From the IMG/VR virus record IMGVR_UViG_3300038696_000498, positions 1 to 25,579 of that record: a DNA stretch of 25,579 bases; one strand, written 5' to 3'. The stretch's first letter is position 1. Every line of letters starts with the position of its first letter. The DNA is from a virus. Under the pieces are notes generated by a model, which did no database searches, had not been told where the DNA came from, and worked only from the letters and a program-made list of their open reading frames with translations. This document shows positions 7,296 to 15,865 of this stretch, in pieces. The translations under genes were made by a program, and so were the position numbers.

Positions 7296-10013
7296 ATGTC
7301 AGAATTATACGAGAAGCTGGATGCGACTGTTTCCCAGGCAATCCTAGGCAGCGAGAAAAAATCTCCCGATGAGATCCGCGCCCTCATTTTCACCCTAAAT
7401 ACGGTAGTTGTGGGTGGCGCGTTAGGACATGATGACCTTGAAAAATTGGCTCGGAGCATAGAAACGCGCTATAGCGTCAGCATGGGTCTCGGGGCCATTG
7501 TGGATGACGGCTCGTTCGAGCCGTGGCTTGATGACGTGAAAAAGGATATCGATCCATTTTACTGGAAGCGGTACAAGAAGTTACTTGTAAAGACCGGCCT
7601 TCCACAAGATGTGGTCACAAAACTTGATCAAGTGACGGATCAAATCCTGAGCCGCCTCGGAAATCCTAACAAAAATGTACCGTGGGACAGACGCGGTATG
7701 GTCGTGGGACATGTTCAGAGCGGCAAGACCGCAAATTACACAGGTTTGATCTGCAAGGCGGCGGACGCTGGCTACAGACTGATAATCGTAATCGCAGGCA
7801 TTCATAACAATCTGAGAAACCAGACGCAGGAACGGATTGATGAAGGTTTCATCGGGCGTGACACGGGGCGCATGGCGGCGGCATCAAACAGAGCCAAGGT
7901 GATTGGCGTAGGTGAGTTCGAAGACGATCGGGTGCCGGTAAGTCTGACAACCGCACTGGCTGATTTCAACAAGGCCACAGCCAACAACAACAAGAGCCAG
8001 ATCGGCTCCTACAACGTACCTGTTGTTCTGGTAATCAAGAAAAACTACCGTACTCTTCGGAACTTAATCGACTGGTTAAAAGAGAATAGTGCCAAGGGTG
8101 ATGAAGCGATGATCGATCAGCCCATGTTGCTGATTGATGACGAGGCAGACAACGCTTCAATCAATACGAAGTTCGGCAAGCAAGCCGTTACAACCATCAA
8201 TGGCCAGATCCGCGACCTCCTGCAGACGTTTCATCGCAGTTGTTACATCGGATATACAGCCACACCCTTCGCAAACATTTTCATTGATCCTGAACAGGAT
8301 CACGAGATGCATGGCGAGGACCTCTTTCCAAAGCACTTCATTATCGGCCTCGATGCTCCTTCCAACTATTTTGGAGGACAGAAAGTATTCATCGACGGGA
8401 TGCCTGAAGAGGGCGAGCCGGAATTTCTCAGATTTATCGATGATAATGACGACTACCTTCCTATGGTTCATCCCATCGACCAAATCATAGACGAACTACC
8501 CCCCTCTTTGCATACCGCCCTACTTGCCTTTCTTCTTGCGCGTGCAGTCCGGAATCTAAGAGGGCAGTCCGATAAACATTCGTCCATGCTGGTAAATGCC
8601 AGCCGCTTTACCGGAGTTCAGGGGTTGATCAGGAACCGGCTGCACGAAGCGCTGGAAAGCATCCTGGACTCGTTGCGAGTGAACGGCTCGTTGGGGGACG
8701 GTGCATTGGCCGACCCCGAGATTGCAAGCCTGCATTCTGTCTGGAGCCAAGAATTCTCAGGGCTTGAATTTACTTGGCCCGAAGTTCTGTCAGCTTTGCT
8801 TGACGCGGCAGCAGCAGCGAAAGTAGTCGAGGTTAACAGTCGCAGTCAGGGCGCTCTCGATTACTCGTCCAAAGGTCAGACCGTTATTGCAGTGGGCGGG
8901 TTTTCACTTTCAAGGGGCCTGACACTCGAGGGTCTCACAACAACGTGGTTCCTGCGAAACACTGCTATGTATGACACACTAATGCAGATGGGGCGCTGGT
9001 TCGGGTATCGGATGGGATATGAGGATGTATGCCGCATCTGGATGCCTCGTGCTGCCATCGCATGGTATTCACATATCGCCGAAGCAACAGATGAGCTTCA
9101 CGTTGAGTTGCGCAGGATGCAAAAAGCGAAATTGACGCCTGAACAATTCGGACTCGCCGTCAGAAGCCACCCTTCGTCATTACTAGTGACAGCGCGCAAC
9201 AAGATAGGAGCAGGCAAGAAAACAGTTTCAGTGGGGCTGTCCTCCCAATTTGTCGAAACCGCTCGAATCGATGTCTCTCGGAAAGCACTGGAAGGCAACA
9301 AGGAAGCCGCGCTGGCCCTCATCTCCGCAATCGACAGCAGCTATCTGGTTGAACATCCAGTTCCAGGAGGCACTCTCGTGAATGATGTCCCCGTATCCAT
9401 TATCGACGATTTTCTCAGATCTTGGCACAATGCTGAACAAGCGATTACTACACAGATCGAGCCATTGCGGAAATACATTGATGATCGAAGTGTTGACGAA
9501 CTCGGTTCATGGGACGTTCTGATAGGCTCATTGGCAAAGGGTGAAAAGATCGAAGGCTATAGCCGAATTATCTACCCAATGGAGCGCAAGATATTGGCCG
9601 AGGACTTACCTAAAGGCTTTCTTTCCATAGGTGGATCAAAGATGCGGGTGTCGTCGCGTGGCGTGGAGCGCGTCGGTATAATCGACGAAGATGCACTTGC
9701 AGTAGAGCAAAGGTATCGCGATGGAAAAGGTATACCCGACGGTGTTTCTGTGAACTACCCCGGCACAATATATCGCCCCGTCCGGCCGAGGCCGTTGTTG
9801 GCATTGTATCACGTCCAGATCAAGGAAGCTGAAGGGAAGGACGGGGCCAAAATCGATGGATTTCCCTATGGACCCATAATCGCATGGGCCATCAGTTTCC
9901 CGCAATCAGCGAGAGCTGATGAGAGAGTAGAATATATTATTAACACCCAGAAGCAGCGCGAGATCTTTGGAGATGAAGATGACGACGAAGACGCCAATGC
10001 CGAAGATGTCTGA
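7296..10013 (+). CDS. Z1-domain superfamily 2 helicase/ATPase
   Basis: At 905 aa this is the usual size for Z1 proteins. Walker A is GHVQSGKT (138-145), preceded by RRGMVV. Walker B is LLIDDEADNAS (278-288), followed by the motif III-like YTATPFANIFID (320-331). The Z1 region proper, at about 528-590, contains GGFSLSRGLTLEG and LMQMGRWFGYR with the arginine-finger motif. The C-terminal 300 residues have no recognised fold and end in an acidic tail (GDEDDDEDANAEDV). The family is found almost only beside GHKL ATPases, DUF4420 and AIPR genes, and is presumed to move along or remodel DNA for the associated nuclease. It starts 2 bp after the ATPase stop, with GAAAGAG just upstream, and its end overlaps the next gene. 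Confidence 0.92.
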   Translation: MSELYEKLDATVSQAILGSEKKSPDEIRALIFTLNTVVVGGALGHDDLEKLARSIETRYSVSMGLGAIVDDGSFEPWLDDVKKDIDPFYWKRYKKLLVKTGLPQDVVTKLDQVTDQILSRLGNPNKNVPWDRRGMVVGHVQSGKTANYTGLICKAADAGYRLIIVIAGIHNNLRNQTQERIDEGFIGRDTGRMAAASNRAKVIGVGEFEDDRVPVSLTTALADFNKATANNNKSQIGSYNVPVVLVIKKNYRTLRNLIDWLKENSAKGDEAMIDQPMLLIDDEADNASINTKFGKQAVTTINGQIRDLLQTFHRSCYIGYTATPFANIFIDPEQDHEMHGEDLFPKHFIIGLDAPSNYFGGQKVFIDGMPEEGEPEFLRFIDDNDDYLPMVHPIDQIIDELPPSLHTALLAFLLARAVRNLRGQSDKHSSMLVNASRFTGVQGLIRNRLHEALESILDSLRVNGSLGDGALADPEIASLHSVWSQEFSGLEFTWPEVLSALLDAAAAAKVVEVNSRSQGALDYSSKGQTVIAVGGFSLSRGLTLEGLTTTWFLRNTAMYDTLMQMGRWFGYRMGYEDVCRIWMPRAAIAWYSHIAEATDELHVELRRMQKAKLTPEQFGLAVRSHPSSLLVTARNKIGAGKKTVSVGLSSQFVETARIDVSRKALEGNKEAALALISAIDSSYLVEHPVPGGTLVNDVPVSIIDDFLRSWHNAEQAITTQIEPLRKYIDDRSVDELGSWDVLIGSLAKGEKIEGYSRIIYPMERKILAEDLPKGFLSIGGSKMRVSSRGVERVGIIDEDALAVEQRYRDGKGIPDGVSVNYPGTIYRPVRPRPLLALYHVQIKEAEGKDGAKIDGFPYGPIIAWAISFPQSARADERVEYIINTQKQREIFGDEDDDEDANAEDV

Positions 10014-10959
10014 TGTTTGGACGGCACTCACACCCGGAGAAGGAAAACGGGTAAATGCCGAAGGGAAATTTGATTTCTTTTGGGCGACACTCGAAGGAAA
10101 GTGCCCGTCATTGGTTCTTTTTCTGCCAGACGGTATTGAAGAGGCTGCCAGTCTTCCGAAGCTAAATCACATCGAGGTTGCCTTTCGGGATCTTAGCAAG
10201 CGGGCGTTCGTGCTACGCCTTCTAGACGAGGCACAGCGTGCGCTGTTTTTAACGCTGTGCCTCAATGTAGTGGAAGCAGCGGAAGGCGCAGATACACTTT
10301 CGAATGCTCTTAACCGTGCCATAAACAGAACACGCCGCTGGCATTTTTTCCTTAAAGCTGGAAGTACGCGGGGACTTTCCATCGAAGAACAACGTGGACT
10401 TGTCGGAGAACTGGCATTCTTGGACGAGCTTTGCGACATCATTGGACCAGCCGCCGCAATCGAGGCTTGGATGGGTCCTGAAGGATCTTCAAAGGATTTC
10501 GAATTTCCGCACTGCTGCATAGAGGTGAAGGCACGCCGAGGCGCGGCAAAACCCTATGTTCGAATATCGTCGGAAGACCAGTTGTCAGATGTAGACGGAG
10601 GAAAGCTCTTTTTGAAAGTCTATAACGTGGATAGTGCGATGGTCCCTGAGGGGGAGAACCTTCATGAACATGTTTCGAAGTTGGCTCTCCGGTTCGAAGA
10701 GTACGATCAGGCTTTCGGACAGTGGGAGGACCGTATTACAGCGACAGGATATGCGCCGCAAGACGACTATGCGGATCGGCGATGGATAGTTGGAACAGCA
10801 AAGACCTATACCGTAGTTGAGGGCTTCCCCAGGGTAGTTGCTCCTCTGCCAGAAGGTGTCGGCAACCTCGTCTATACCATCGCCCTTGAATCCTGCACGC
10901 CGTTTCTCACGAATGTGCAAACAGAGAAATTGATCAACAAGGCAACCATCAATGGATGA
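10006..10959 (+). CDS. PD-(D/E)XK motif protein, DUF4420 family nuclease
   Basis: This is a probable endonuclease of about 317 aa. The PD-(D/E)XK core reads RGLVGELAFLDEL (E135), then WMGPEGSSKDFEF (D164) and CCIEVKARRG (E173 and K175), a complete catalytic set. The start at ATG 10006 was chosen because MSDVWTAL resembles the N-termini of related proteins and gives the usual 8-bp overlap with the Z1 gene. In-frame ATGs at 9973, 9979 and 9997 and a TTG at 9967 are possible but lie within the acidic tail of the upstream gene. The gene overlaps the AIPR gene by 8 bp, indicating translational coupling. Within the system it is the best candidate for the DNA-cleaving subunit. Confidence 0.88.
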   Translation: MSDVWTALTPGEGKRVNAEGKFDFFWATLEGKCPSLVLFLPDGIEEAASLPKLNHIEVAFRDLSKRAFVLRLLDEAQRALFLTLCLNVVEAAEGADTLSNALNRAINRTRRWHFFLKAGSTRGLSIEEQRGLVGELAFLDELCDIIGPAAAIEAWMGPEGSSKDFEFPHCCIEVKARRGAAKPYVRISSEDQLSDVDGGKLFLKVYNVDSAMVPEGENLHEHVSKLALRFEEYDQAFGQWEDRITATGYAPQDDYADRRWIVGTAKTYTVVEGFPRVVAPLPEGVGNLVYTIALESCTPFLTNVQTEKLINKATING

Positions 10960-13048
10960 TCTTCTCGAATTTCACCAACAGCTTCTAGCAGATGTCCAAG
11001 GCGATGCAGATGCAGACGGAGTTTATACAGCAGAGGCATTCTTTGAGATCGTGTGCAGCTTACTGTCCGAAGCTGGCGAGATCGATGTGGGCACACGCGC
11101 ATATCATTCCGGAAAGGGTATCGGACCCGACAATAGGTCAATTATCCAGGTAGACGGCTATGGAGGAGACCCGCGTGATACAGAAACCCTGAGCCTGCTG
11201 ATTTGCGATTTCGCTGTCACTTCCGAAGTGCGGCGCAGGACGTCTACTGAACTCAAGGCGTTTTTTAGCAAGCTCGTTGGCTTCCTGCGGGCAAGCCGCA
11301 ACTTGGAGTTCCGTGAGGCAATCGAGGAGACCAGTGACGGCTTCGGGCTTGCGGATTTGATTTCGACGACATGGAAGCACATAGAGAAGATAAAACTCAT
11401 TCTGATCACCAACGCCGATAGTCGAGCAAAGGTCGACGCGTTTCCAGCGGGATCGATGGGCGATGTGCCCGTGACCTACAATGTGTGGGACCTGAAGCGG
11501 ATAAAGAAGTTCATGGAACAGGGCCAAGCGCGCGAGGACCTTTCCATAGATTTCGTGAGAGATTTTGGCGGTGCGATCCCTATACTCCGTGCATCTGGAA
11601 GCGATGCTGCATTGGAGAGTTATCTTGCCGTTATTCCTGGCGACCAGCTTTCCGCAATTTACGAAAAGTGGGGTTCGCGACTGCTCGAATCCAACGTCCG
11701 AAGCTTTCTCCAAGCACGAGGGAACGTGAACAAAGGCATTCGGAAGACGATTGTGGATGAGCCGCATATGTTTCTTGCGTACAATAACGGTATCGCCGCA
11801 ACGGCAGATTCCCTGAATGTGCAGCAAACACCAACCGGTCTTGAACTGGTTTCGGTCGAAAACCTACAAATTGTAAATGGCGGACAAACCACTGCGTCCC
11901 TCCATGCTGTCCGGAAAACTGCGGCGGAACAGCTGTCCGAAGTTTTTGTCCAGATGAAGCTCAATATCGTCCCACGAGAACTTTCCGAAAGCGTGGTGCC
12001 GCGAATATCCGAATATGCAAACAGCCAAAACAAGGTAAACGCGGCCGACTTTTTCGCCAATCATCCTTTTCATGTCCGTATGGAAGAGTTCTCAAGGAGG
12101 CTACTCGCTCCTGCCGGCAGTGGGGGCTACCGCGAGACAAAATGGTTCTATGAGCGTGCAAGAGGCCAATATGCAGATGAACGGTCGAAGTTCACTGATG
12201 CCGGTCGGAAAAAGTGGGATGCCGAGTTTCCAAGATCCCAGTTCTTCACGAAAACTGACCTCGCAAAGTATGAAAACTCGTTTCAGTGCAAGCCAGAGAT
12301 TGTCAGCCTAGGAGCACAGAAGAACTTCGGGAAATTTGCGGCGCAGATCGGCGGCCGGTGGGGCGAAAGTGGCCATGCATATGATGAAACATGGTTTCGC
12401 CGCCTTGTTGCTAAGGCCATCATTTTCCGCCGTTTGGAGAAGGCTATCTCGGCCTCTCAATGGTACGAAGGAGGATATCGTGCGAACATCGTGACATATG
12501 GTATTGCCAAACTGGTCCATGATTTGACACTGCAGGATAGAACAATCGATTTTGACCGTATATGGAAGTTACAGGAACTACCCGCAGAACTGGAAGCGGC
12601 ATTTATGGTTGCAGCCGCTGAGGCACAGTCTGTCGTTCTTGAACCTGTCGCAGTGAGAAACATCGGAGAATGGGCCAAGAAACAAGCCTGTTGGAAGTTA
12701 TTATCCGAACGGGAACTGGACTATCCGGATACTTTGGACTCTTGGGTCATTACTGTGGAAGAAGCCAATGCGGCGAAGCAGCAAGACCGCAGCGAAAGAG
12801 ATGCAGATAAAGGTGTCATCGAACAGACTCGGACCTTTGAATTGGGGCCTCGGTTTTGGTCGGAATGCTACGTTTGGGGTCGGCAAATGAAGGCGCTGTC
12901 TCCTCGCGAAGCCGGGGTGCTTGAGATATGTTCGAAGATCCCCGAGAAACTGCCGACAGAAAAACAATGTTACCTTGCAATGCGCGCCCTTGAAAAACTT
13001 GTCGGGCTTGGCTTCGTGCATGACTTGCTTCAAGAGCCAACAGAGTAG
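10952..13048 (+). CDS. AIPR-family protein (abortive infection phage resistance type)
   Basis: This 698-aa protein carries the AIPR hallmark segments FLAYNNGIAATA (274-285) and LQIVNGGQTTASL (305-317). The N-terminal 150 residues contain a predicted mixed alpha/beta domain (IIQVDGYGGDPRDTETLSLLICDF) that in some family members looks like a degraded restriction-enzyme fold; I see no complete catalytic triad. The family takes its name from a lactococcal abortive infection protein and recurs in MORC/Z1 operons. The ATG at 10952 overlaps the upstream stop in ATGGATGA. The gene ends the plus-strand operon and its stop lies 12 bp from the stop of the convergent minus-strand gene. Its biochemical activity is unknown. 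Confidence 0.9.
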   Translation: MDDLLEFHQQLLADVQGDADADGVYTAEAFFEIVCSLLSEAGEIDVGTRAYHSGKGIGPDNRSIIQVDGYGGDPRDTETLSLLICDFAVTSEVRRRTSTELKAFFSKLVGFLRASRNLEFREAIEETSDGFGLADLISTTWKHIEKIKLILITNADSRAKVDAFPAGSMGDVPVTYNVWDLKRIKKFMEQGQAREDLSIDFVRDFGGAIPILRASGSDAALESYLAVIPGDQLSAIYEKWGSRLLESNVRSFLQARGNVNKGIRKTIVDEPHMFLAYNNGIAATADSLNVQQTPTGLELVSVENLQIVNGGQTTASLHAVRKTAAEQLSEVFVQMKLNIVPRELSESVVPRISEYANSQNKVNAADFFANHPFHVRMEEFSRRLLAPAGSGGYRETKWFYERARGQYADERSKFTDAGRKKWDAEFPRSQFFTKTDLAKYENSFQCKPEIVSLGAQKNFGKFAAQIGGRWGESGHAYDETWFRRLVAKAIIFRRLEKAISASQWYEGGYRANIVTYGIAKLVHDLTLQDRTIDFDRIWKLQELPAELEAAFMVAAAEAQSVVLEPVAVRNIGEWAKKQACWKLLSERELDYPDTLDSWVITVEEANAAKQQDRSERDADKGVIEQTRTFELGPRFWSECYVWGRQMKALSPREAGVLEICSKIPEKLPTEKQCYLAMRALEKLVGLGFVHDLLQEPTE

Positions 13049-13060
13049 ACAAGGCCTTCT

Positions 13061-13471
13061 TCAGTGAGGTTGGTAACTCTGAAGCAGGGCGATTGCTTGG
13101 CGTATCCGAGCAGGCTCAAGGTTGATGCTCTTGAATGACCGTGGTCCGTCACCTGCGGAAAAATGGATTATTTTTGCCAGAATTTCGAACAAGGGGAGTG
13201 TCTGAACAGCCCCCATCGTTCTGGCAACATCATCATCCAGATTATCAGCAAAAAGTTGGCGCCATTTTTTTTCCTCATAGCGCGCAGGAAAATCGTCAGG
13301 GCTTCCGAGAATATCTTCTAGACAAGAAATCAGCTGGGTTCCGGTCATGGCAAACCAACTGCGATTGCCGCCTTTTCCGGTATTGCTGAACGTAAACACC
13401 AGCCCAGACGTTGGTCTGGCTACAAGAATTTGACTATTGTCGTTGAGCATATCTTCAATGAAATCAGTCAC
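13061..13471 (-). CDS. Unrecognised 136-aa protein coupled to vsr
   Basis: I do not recognise this protein. The open frame extends up to 13540, but the GTG at 13471 is the better start: it lies one base after the vsr stop and has an AAGGAAGA ribosome binding site 5 bases upstream, inside the end of vsr. The protein is acidic, has no membrane segment and no cysteine pair, and shows a beta-rich first half (SQILVARPTSGLVFTFSN) followed by helices. Its C-terminus (LEPARIRQAIALLQSYQPH) looks like a short helical tail. Being third in the methyltransferase-vsr unit, it probably works with the modification side or restrains the convergent ATPase operon. No catalytic motif can be identified. Confidence 0.75.
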   Translation of the reverse strand: MTDFIEDMLNDNSQILVARPTSGLVFTFSNTGKGGNRSWFAMTGTQLISCLEDILGSPDDFPARYEEKKWRQLFADNLDDDVARTMGAVQTLPLFEILAKIIHFSAGDGPRSFKSINLEPARIRQAIALLQSYQPH

Positions 13472-13472
13472 G

Positions 13473-13949
13473 TCAATCTTCCTTTGTCTGCTTATTCGCC
13501 CCGCGGATAGAATACTCTCGCCCGACACTACAGATTGCATTTCTCAACTCTTCTTCGAGTTCATGTTCTTTAAGTGCAGTTCGCCCTTTCAGACTGCATT
13601 CCCAGACAGTTGTGGTTCGCCATCCAAGTTCTTGTAATTCGGAATTCTTAACCATGTCGCGGGCCTTATTGGTGGCGATCTTTTTCCTCCAAAACTCCTC
13701 TCTGGATTTAGGAGGTCGGAAGAGCGGGCAATTTTCGTGCCCATGCCAGAAGCACCCATTTACAAAGATGATAGTTCTAAAGCGCGGAAGAGTAATGTCC
13801 GGCCGTCCAGGCAAATCTTTCCGGTGGAGCCTGAACCGGTATCCCATCCTATGAAGCAGTTTACGCACGGCAATTTCTGGACGGGTATCTTTTGAACGGA
13901 TACCACTCATCATAGTACTGCGCTTTGCAGGGGAAACTACGTCGGCCAT
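13473..13949 (-). CDS. vsr: Vsr-type very short patch mismatch endonuclease
   Basis: This 158-aa protein nicks DNA at T:G mismatches formed when 5-methylcytosine deaminates, and so repairs the side-effect of the adjacent methyltransferase. Seen here are the N-terminal MSGIRSKDTRPEIAVRKLLHRMGYRFRLH, the active-site PGRPDITLP with D51 in the same position as in the E. coli enzyme, and FVNGCFWHGHENC with H69 and H71. A GWRTTTVWEC segment follows. The length matches the family (about 150 aa). The ATG overlaps the end of the methyltransferase gene by 13 bp, so translation is coupled. Sequence specificity cannot be read from the sequence and should follow that of the methyltransferase. Confidence 0.95.
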   Translation of the reverse strand: MADVVSPAKRSTMMSGIRSKDTRPEIAVRKLLHRMGYRFRLHRKDLPGRPDITLPRFRTIIFVNGCFWHGHENCPLFRPPKSREEFWRKKIATNKARDMVKNSELQELGWRTTTVWECSLKGRTALKEHELEEELRNAICSVGREYSIRGANKQTKED

Positions 13950-15211
13950 AGACCGCTATGCTCTTTGGTAGGAACTCCGAGAATTGGCAGCATTTGACGA
14001 GCAATTGCATCGATAACTGGAACGGCGACCGAGTTCCCGAACTGCTTATAGACCTGTGCGCTACTCACCGATGAAATGTGAAAATTCTCAGGAAACCCCT
14101 GAATCCGGGCTGCTTCCCGAGGCGTGATTTTACGCGGGCGGCTATGGCCATGTTGCTGAACCAATATCTCGCTACCATCCTTGTAATAGCGCGCGCTGAT
14201 TGTATTGCAATACTCGGCATCTTCATCAAACAGAGTGTACCCGAAACCGTTGCCATTCTCCAAGTGGCGTTGCTTACGTCGCATGTGGCCTGCCCAGAGT
14301 TTCTCGGAGATTACAAAACGTTCGGTTTCATCATTCGTGGGTTCGAGAATTTCCCCAAACGTCCTTTTTGAATAACCTTCATCTCTTCTGTTAAAAACCT
14401 CAGCGAACATATCTTCAACTAAGCTTTCCTTGGATGCCTCGGGCACTTTTTTACGATTGAAACCAACAATATAAACACGCTCCCTGTTTTGCGGCACCCC
14501 GAAGTCCCGCGCTCGGAATACTGCAAAGTCAGCGTTGTAGTTCAATGGCTCTTCCAGCGCTATTCGTGCTTCGTCAGACATCGGCACATGAACAGGTATT
14601 TGCGGGATACCTTTACCATTAAGAATATTCATGATTGTGGTAAGTGTACGTCCACCATCATGTCCCTGTAATTGCTTCACATTTTCCAATAGAAAAGCCG
14701 CAGGCTTATGATGTGCAAGTATTCTCTGTATCTCGAAAAACATAGTTCCACGCGTATCGAGGAACCCAGCCTTCCTGCCAGCTTGGGAGAAGGTCTGACA
14801 AGGAAAACCGGCTAGCAAAACATCGTGAGTGGGAATTTTAGCAGCGCTGAACTTGGTTATATCTCCATCTAGCTTGGGAAAATCGCCGAAATTACTGGCG
14901 TACGTAATTTGCGCGTACTTGTCCCACTCAGCCGTGAAGGAGCAAAGCCCTCCCCTCATTTGGAAGGGGAGCCTCATCCCTCCAATTCCCGCAAAAAGGT
15001 CTATGAAACTGAAATTTGCAGCTTTCCCATGCGCGAAGATAAATTCCCTCGGCAACGCCATAATCCGCTTCCGGTAGCTGGGCGGAATATTTTCAGGGTT
15101 CCTGAGCCACTTCTCGATCGTTTGCGTGCGGTCTTTGTTGATACCCAAGAGGATAGCGAGTTCATCACTTCTCAGATCAAGCCGTTCCTGAACAGTTCGT
15201 AAGTCAAACAT
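13937..15211 (-). CDS. HTH-fused C5-cytosine DNA methyltransferase
   Basis: This 424-aa enzyme transfers a methyl group from S-adenosylmethionine to carbon 5 of cytosine. Motif I is FIDLFAGIGG (69-78), motif IV GFPCQTFSQAG with the nucleophile C138, motif VI LLENVKQ (175-181), motif VIII QNRERVYIVGF (241-251), and motif X YKQFGNSVAVPV near the C-terminus. The first 60 residues (VQERLDLRSDELAILLGINKDRTQTIEKWLRNP) form an XRE-like helix-turn-helix. In enzymes of the SsoII/EcoRII type a similar extension represses the promoter of the enzyme's own gene. It heads the minus-strand unit, with GAAGAAGAG before the ATG. No separate classical type II nuclease gene lies beside it, so it probably protects the host from the ATPase/nuclease operon opposite. 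Confidence 0.93.
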   Translation of the reverse strand: MFDLRTVQERLDLRSDELAILLGINKDRTQTIEKWLRNPENIPPSYRKRIMALPREFIFAHGKAANFSFIDLFAGIGGMRLPFQMRGGLCSFTAEWDKYAQITYASNFGDFPKLDGDITKFSAAKIPTHDVLLAGFPCQTFSQAGRKAGFLDTRGTMFFEIQRILAHHKPAAFLLENVKQLQGHDGGRTLTTIMNILNGKGIPQIPVHVPMSDEARIALEEPLNYNADFAVFRARDFGVPQNRERVYIVGFNRKKVPEASKESLVEDMFAEVFNRRDEGYSKRTFGEILEPTNDETERFVISEKLWAGHMRRKQRHLENGNGFGYTLFDEDAEYCNTISARYYKDGSEILVQQHGHSRPRKITPREAARIQGFPENFHISSVSSAQVYKQFGNSVAVPVIDAIARQMLPILGVPTKEHSGLWPT

Positions 15212-15311
15212 TTGCGCTCTTCTTCAATCAGATTTACTACATACCCCCACGCTAGTTCGACCACCAGGCAAAAACTGTGATGCGGCGGGCGTTAAGGAAA
15301 CTCGAGACGCA

Positions 15312-15326
15312 TCAGTTTGATACTAT
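15312..15326. promoter_or_regulatory. Degenerate second copy of the candidate operator
   Basis: TCAGTTTGATACTAT agrees at 11 of 15 positions with the perfect palindrome at 5764-5778 and lies about 100 bp upstream of the methyltransferase start. It is also part of a larger inverted repeat, in which AAACTGTGATGCG (15272-15284) faces CGCATCAGTTT (15308-15318) with a 2-base interruption. The match could be chance; it gains weight only from its position. Confidence 0.35.
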
Positions 15327-15865
15327 CTGCGTGCGACTTTGTAGAATTGGGCAATATCCGGCCCCCGCTCCTTCCCCCCGGTTTACAGGGGAAGGCCCTT
15401 CGGTTTCAGATCCGTATCCACACGATGCCTTTTATCGGAGGCCAGCCGCTTCCCCGCAGGCTTTTCACCTGCCCCGCCTTGACTGTCTCCAGCCGCAGCA
15501 GTCCCCGATCCGTCATATCGCGCCTTGGCATCGATTTGGGCGGCCGGTGGGTTTCGTAGTCGTGTTTCTGCGCCGGGCCAGAAGGAGCCGCATCGGCGCG
15601 GGGTGGGGGAGTCCCCGGATCGTGTTCCTGGCTTGGTGGCCGGTGCGCAGGCATACCGTGGTGGCAATTTTCGTGATGGTACACGCACGGAGAACAGCCG
15701 GACAAAACCATGCGCTGAGCACGACCGTTTCAAATTGTGATTAGTGAAGCTAAGTGTAGGCATCGGATATTTTTTTCAGACCGTTACACTTCGAGAAAGA
15801 GAGGATAACCGGAACATGGCCACGTGGATAGGACGCTGGTCTGCTTGCGTAGCAAAGGACAGCCA
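15327..15865. other. Gene-poor junction between defence island and prophage-side genes
   Basis: This stretch is visibly richer in G and C than the methyltransferase region. Several overlapping open frames exist on both strands (for example minus 15406-15711 and minus 15383-15763), but their products are rich in proline, arginine and alanine, share no recognisable domain and lack good ribosome sites, so none is called. A hairpin with a perfect 8-bp stem, CCTTCCCC (15370-15377) and GGGGAAGG (15388-15395), has no T-tract. No tRNA, integrase or attachment-site repeat was seen. Confidence 0.5.

Noticed and set aside
5815-13048. DISARM, Druantia or Gabija as the identity of the ATPase operon
   Set aside because: The gene content differs: no DUF1998 or phospholipase-D gene (DISARM), no DruE-like giant helicase, and no OLD-family nuclease. 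GHKL, Z1, DUF4420 and AIPR define a different set.
13449-13540. Earlier ATG (13540) for the protein downstream of vsr
   Set aside because: It would overlap vsr by 68 bp, whereas the GTG at 13471 has a strong AAGGAAGA site and lies immediately after the vsr stop.
15370-15395. Hairpin with 8-bp stem as a terminator
   Set aside because: There is no T-tract on either strand and no convincing gene ends next to it.
15383-15763. Minus-strand 126-aa and overlapping 101-aa frames in the junction region
   Set aside because: Composition is Pro/Arg/Ala-rich, no domain or good ribosome site was seen, and neither frame is favoured over the other.
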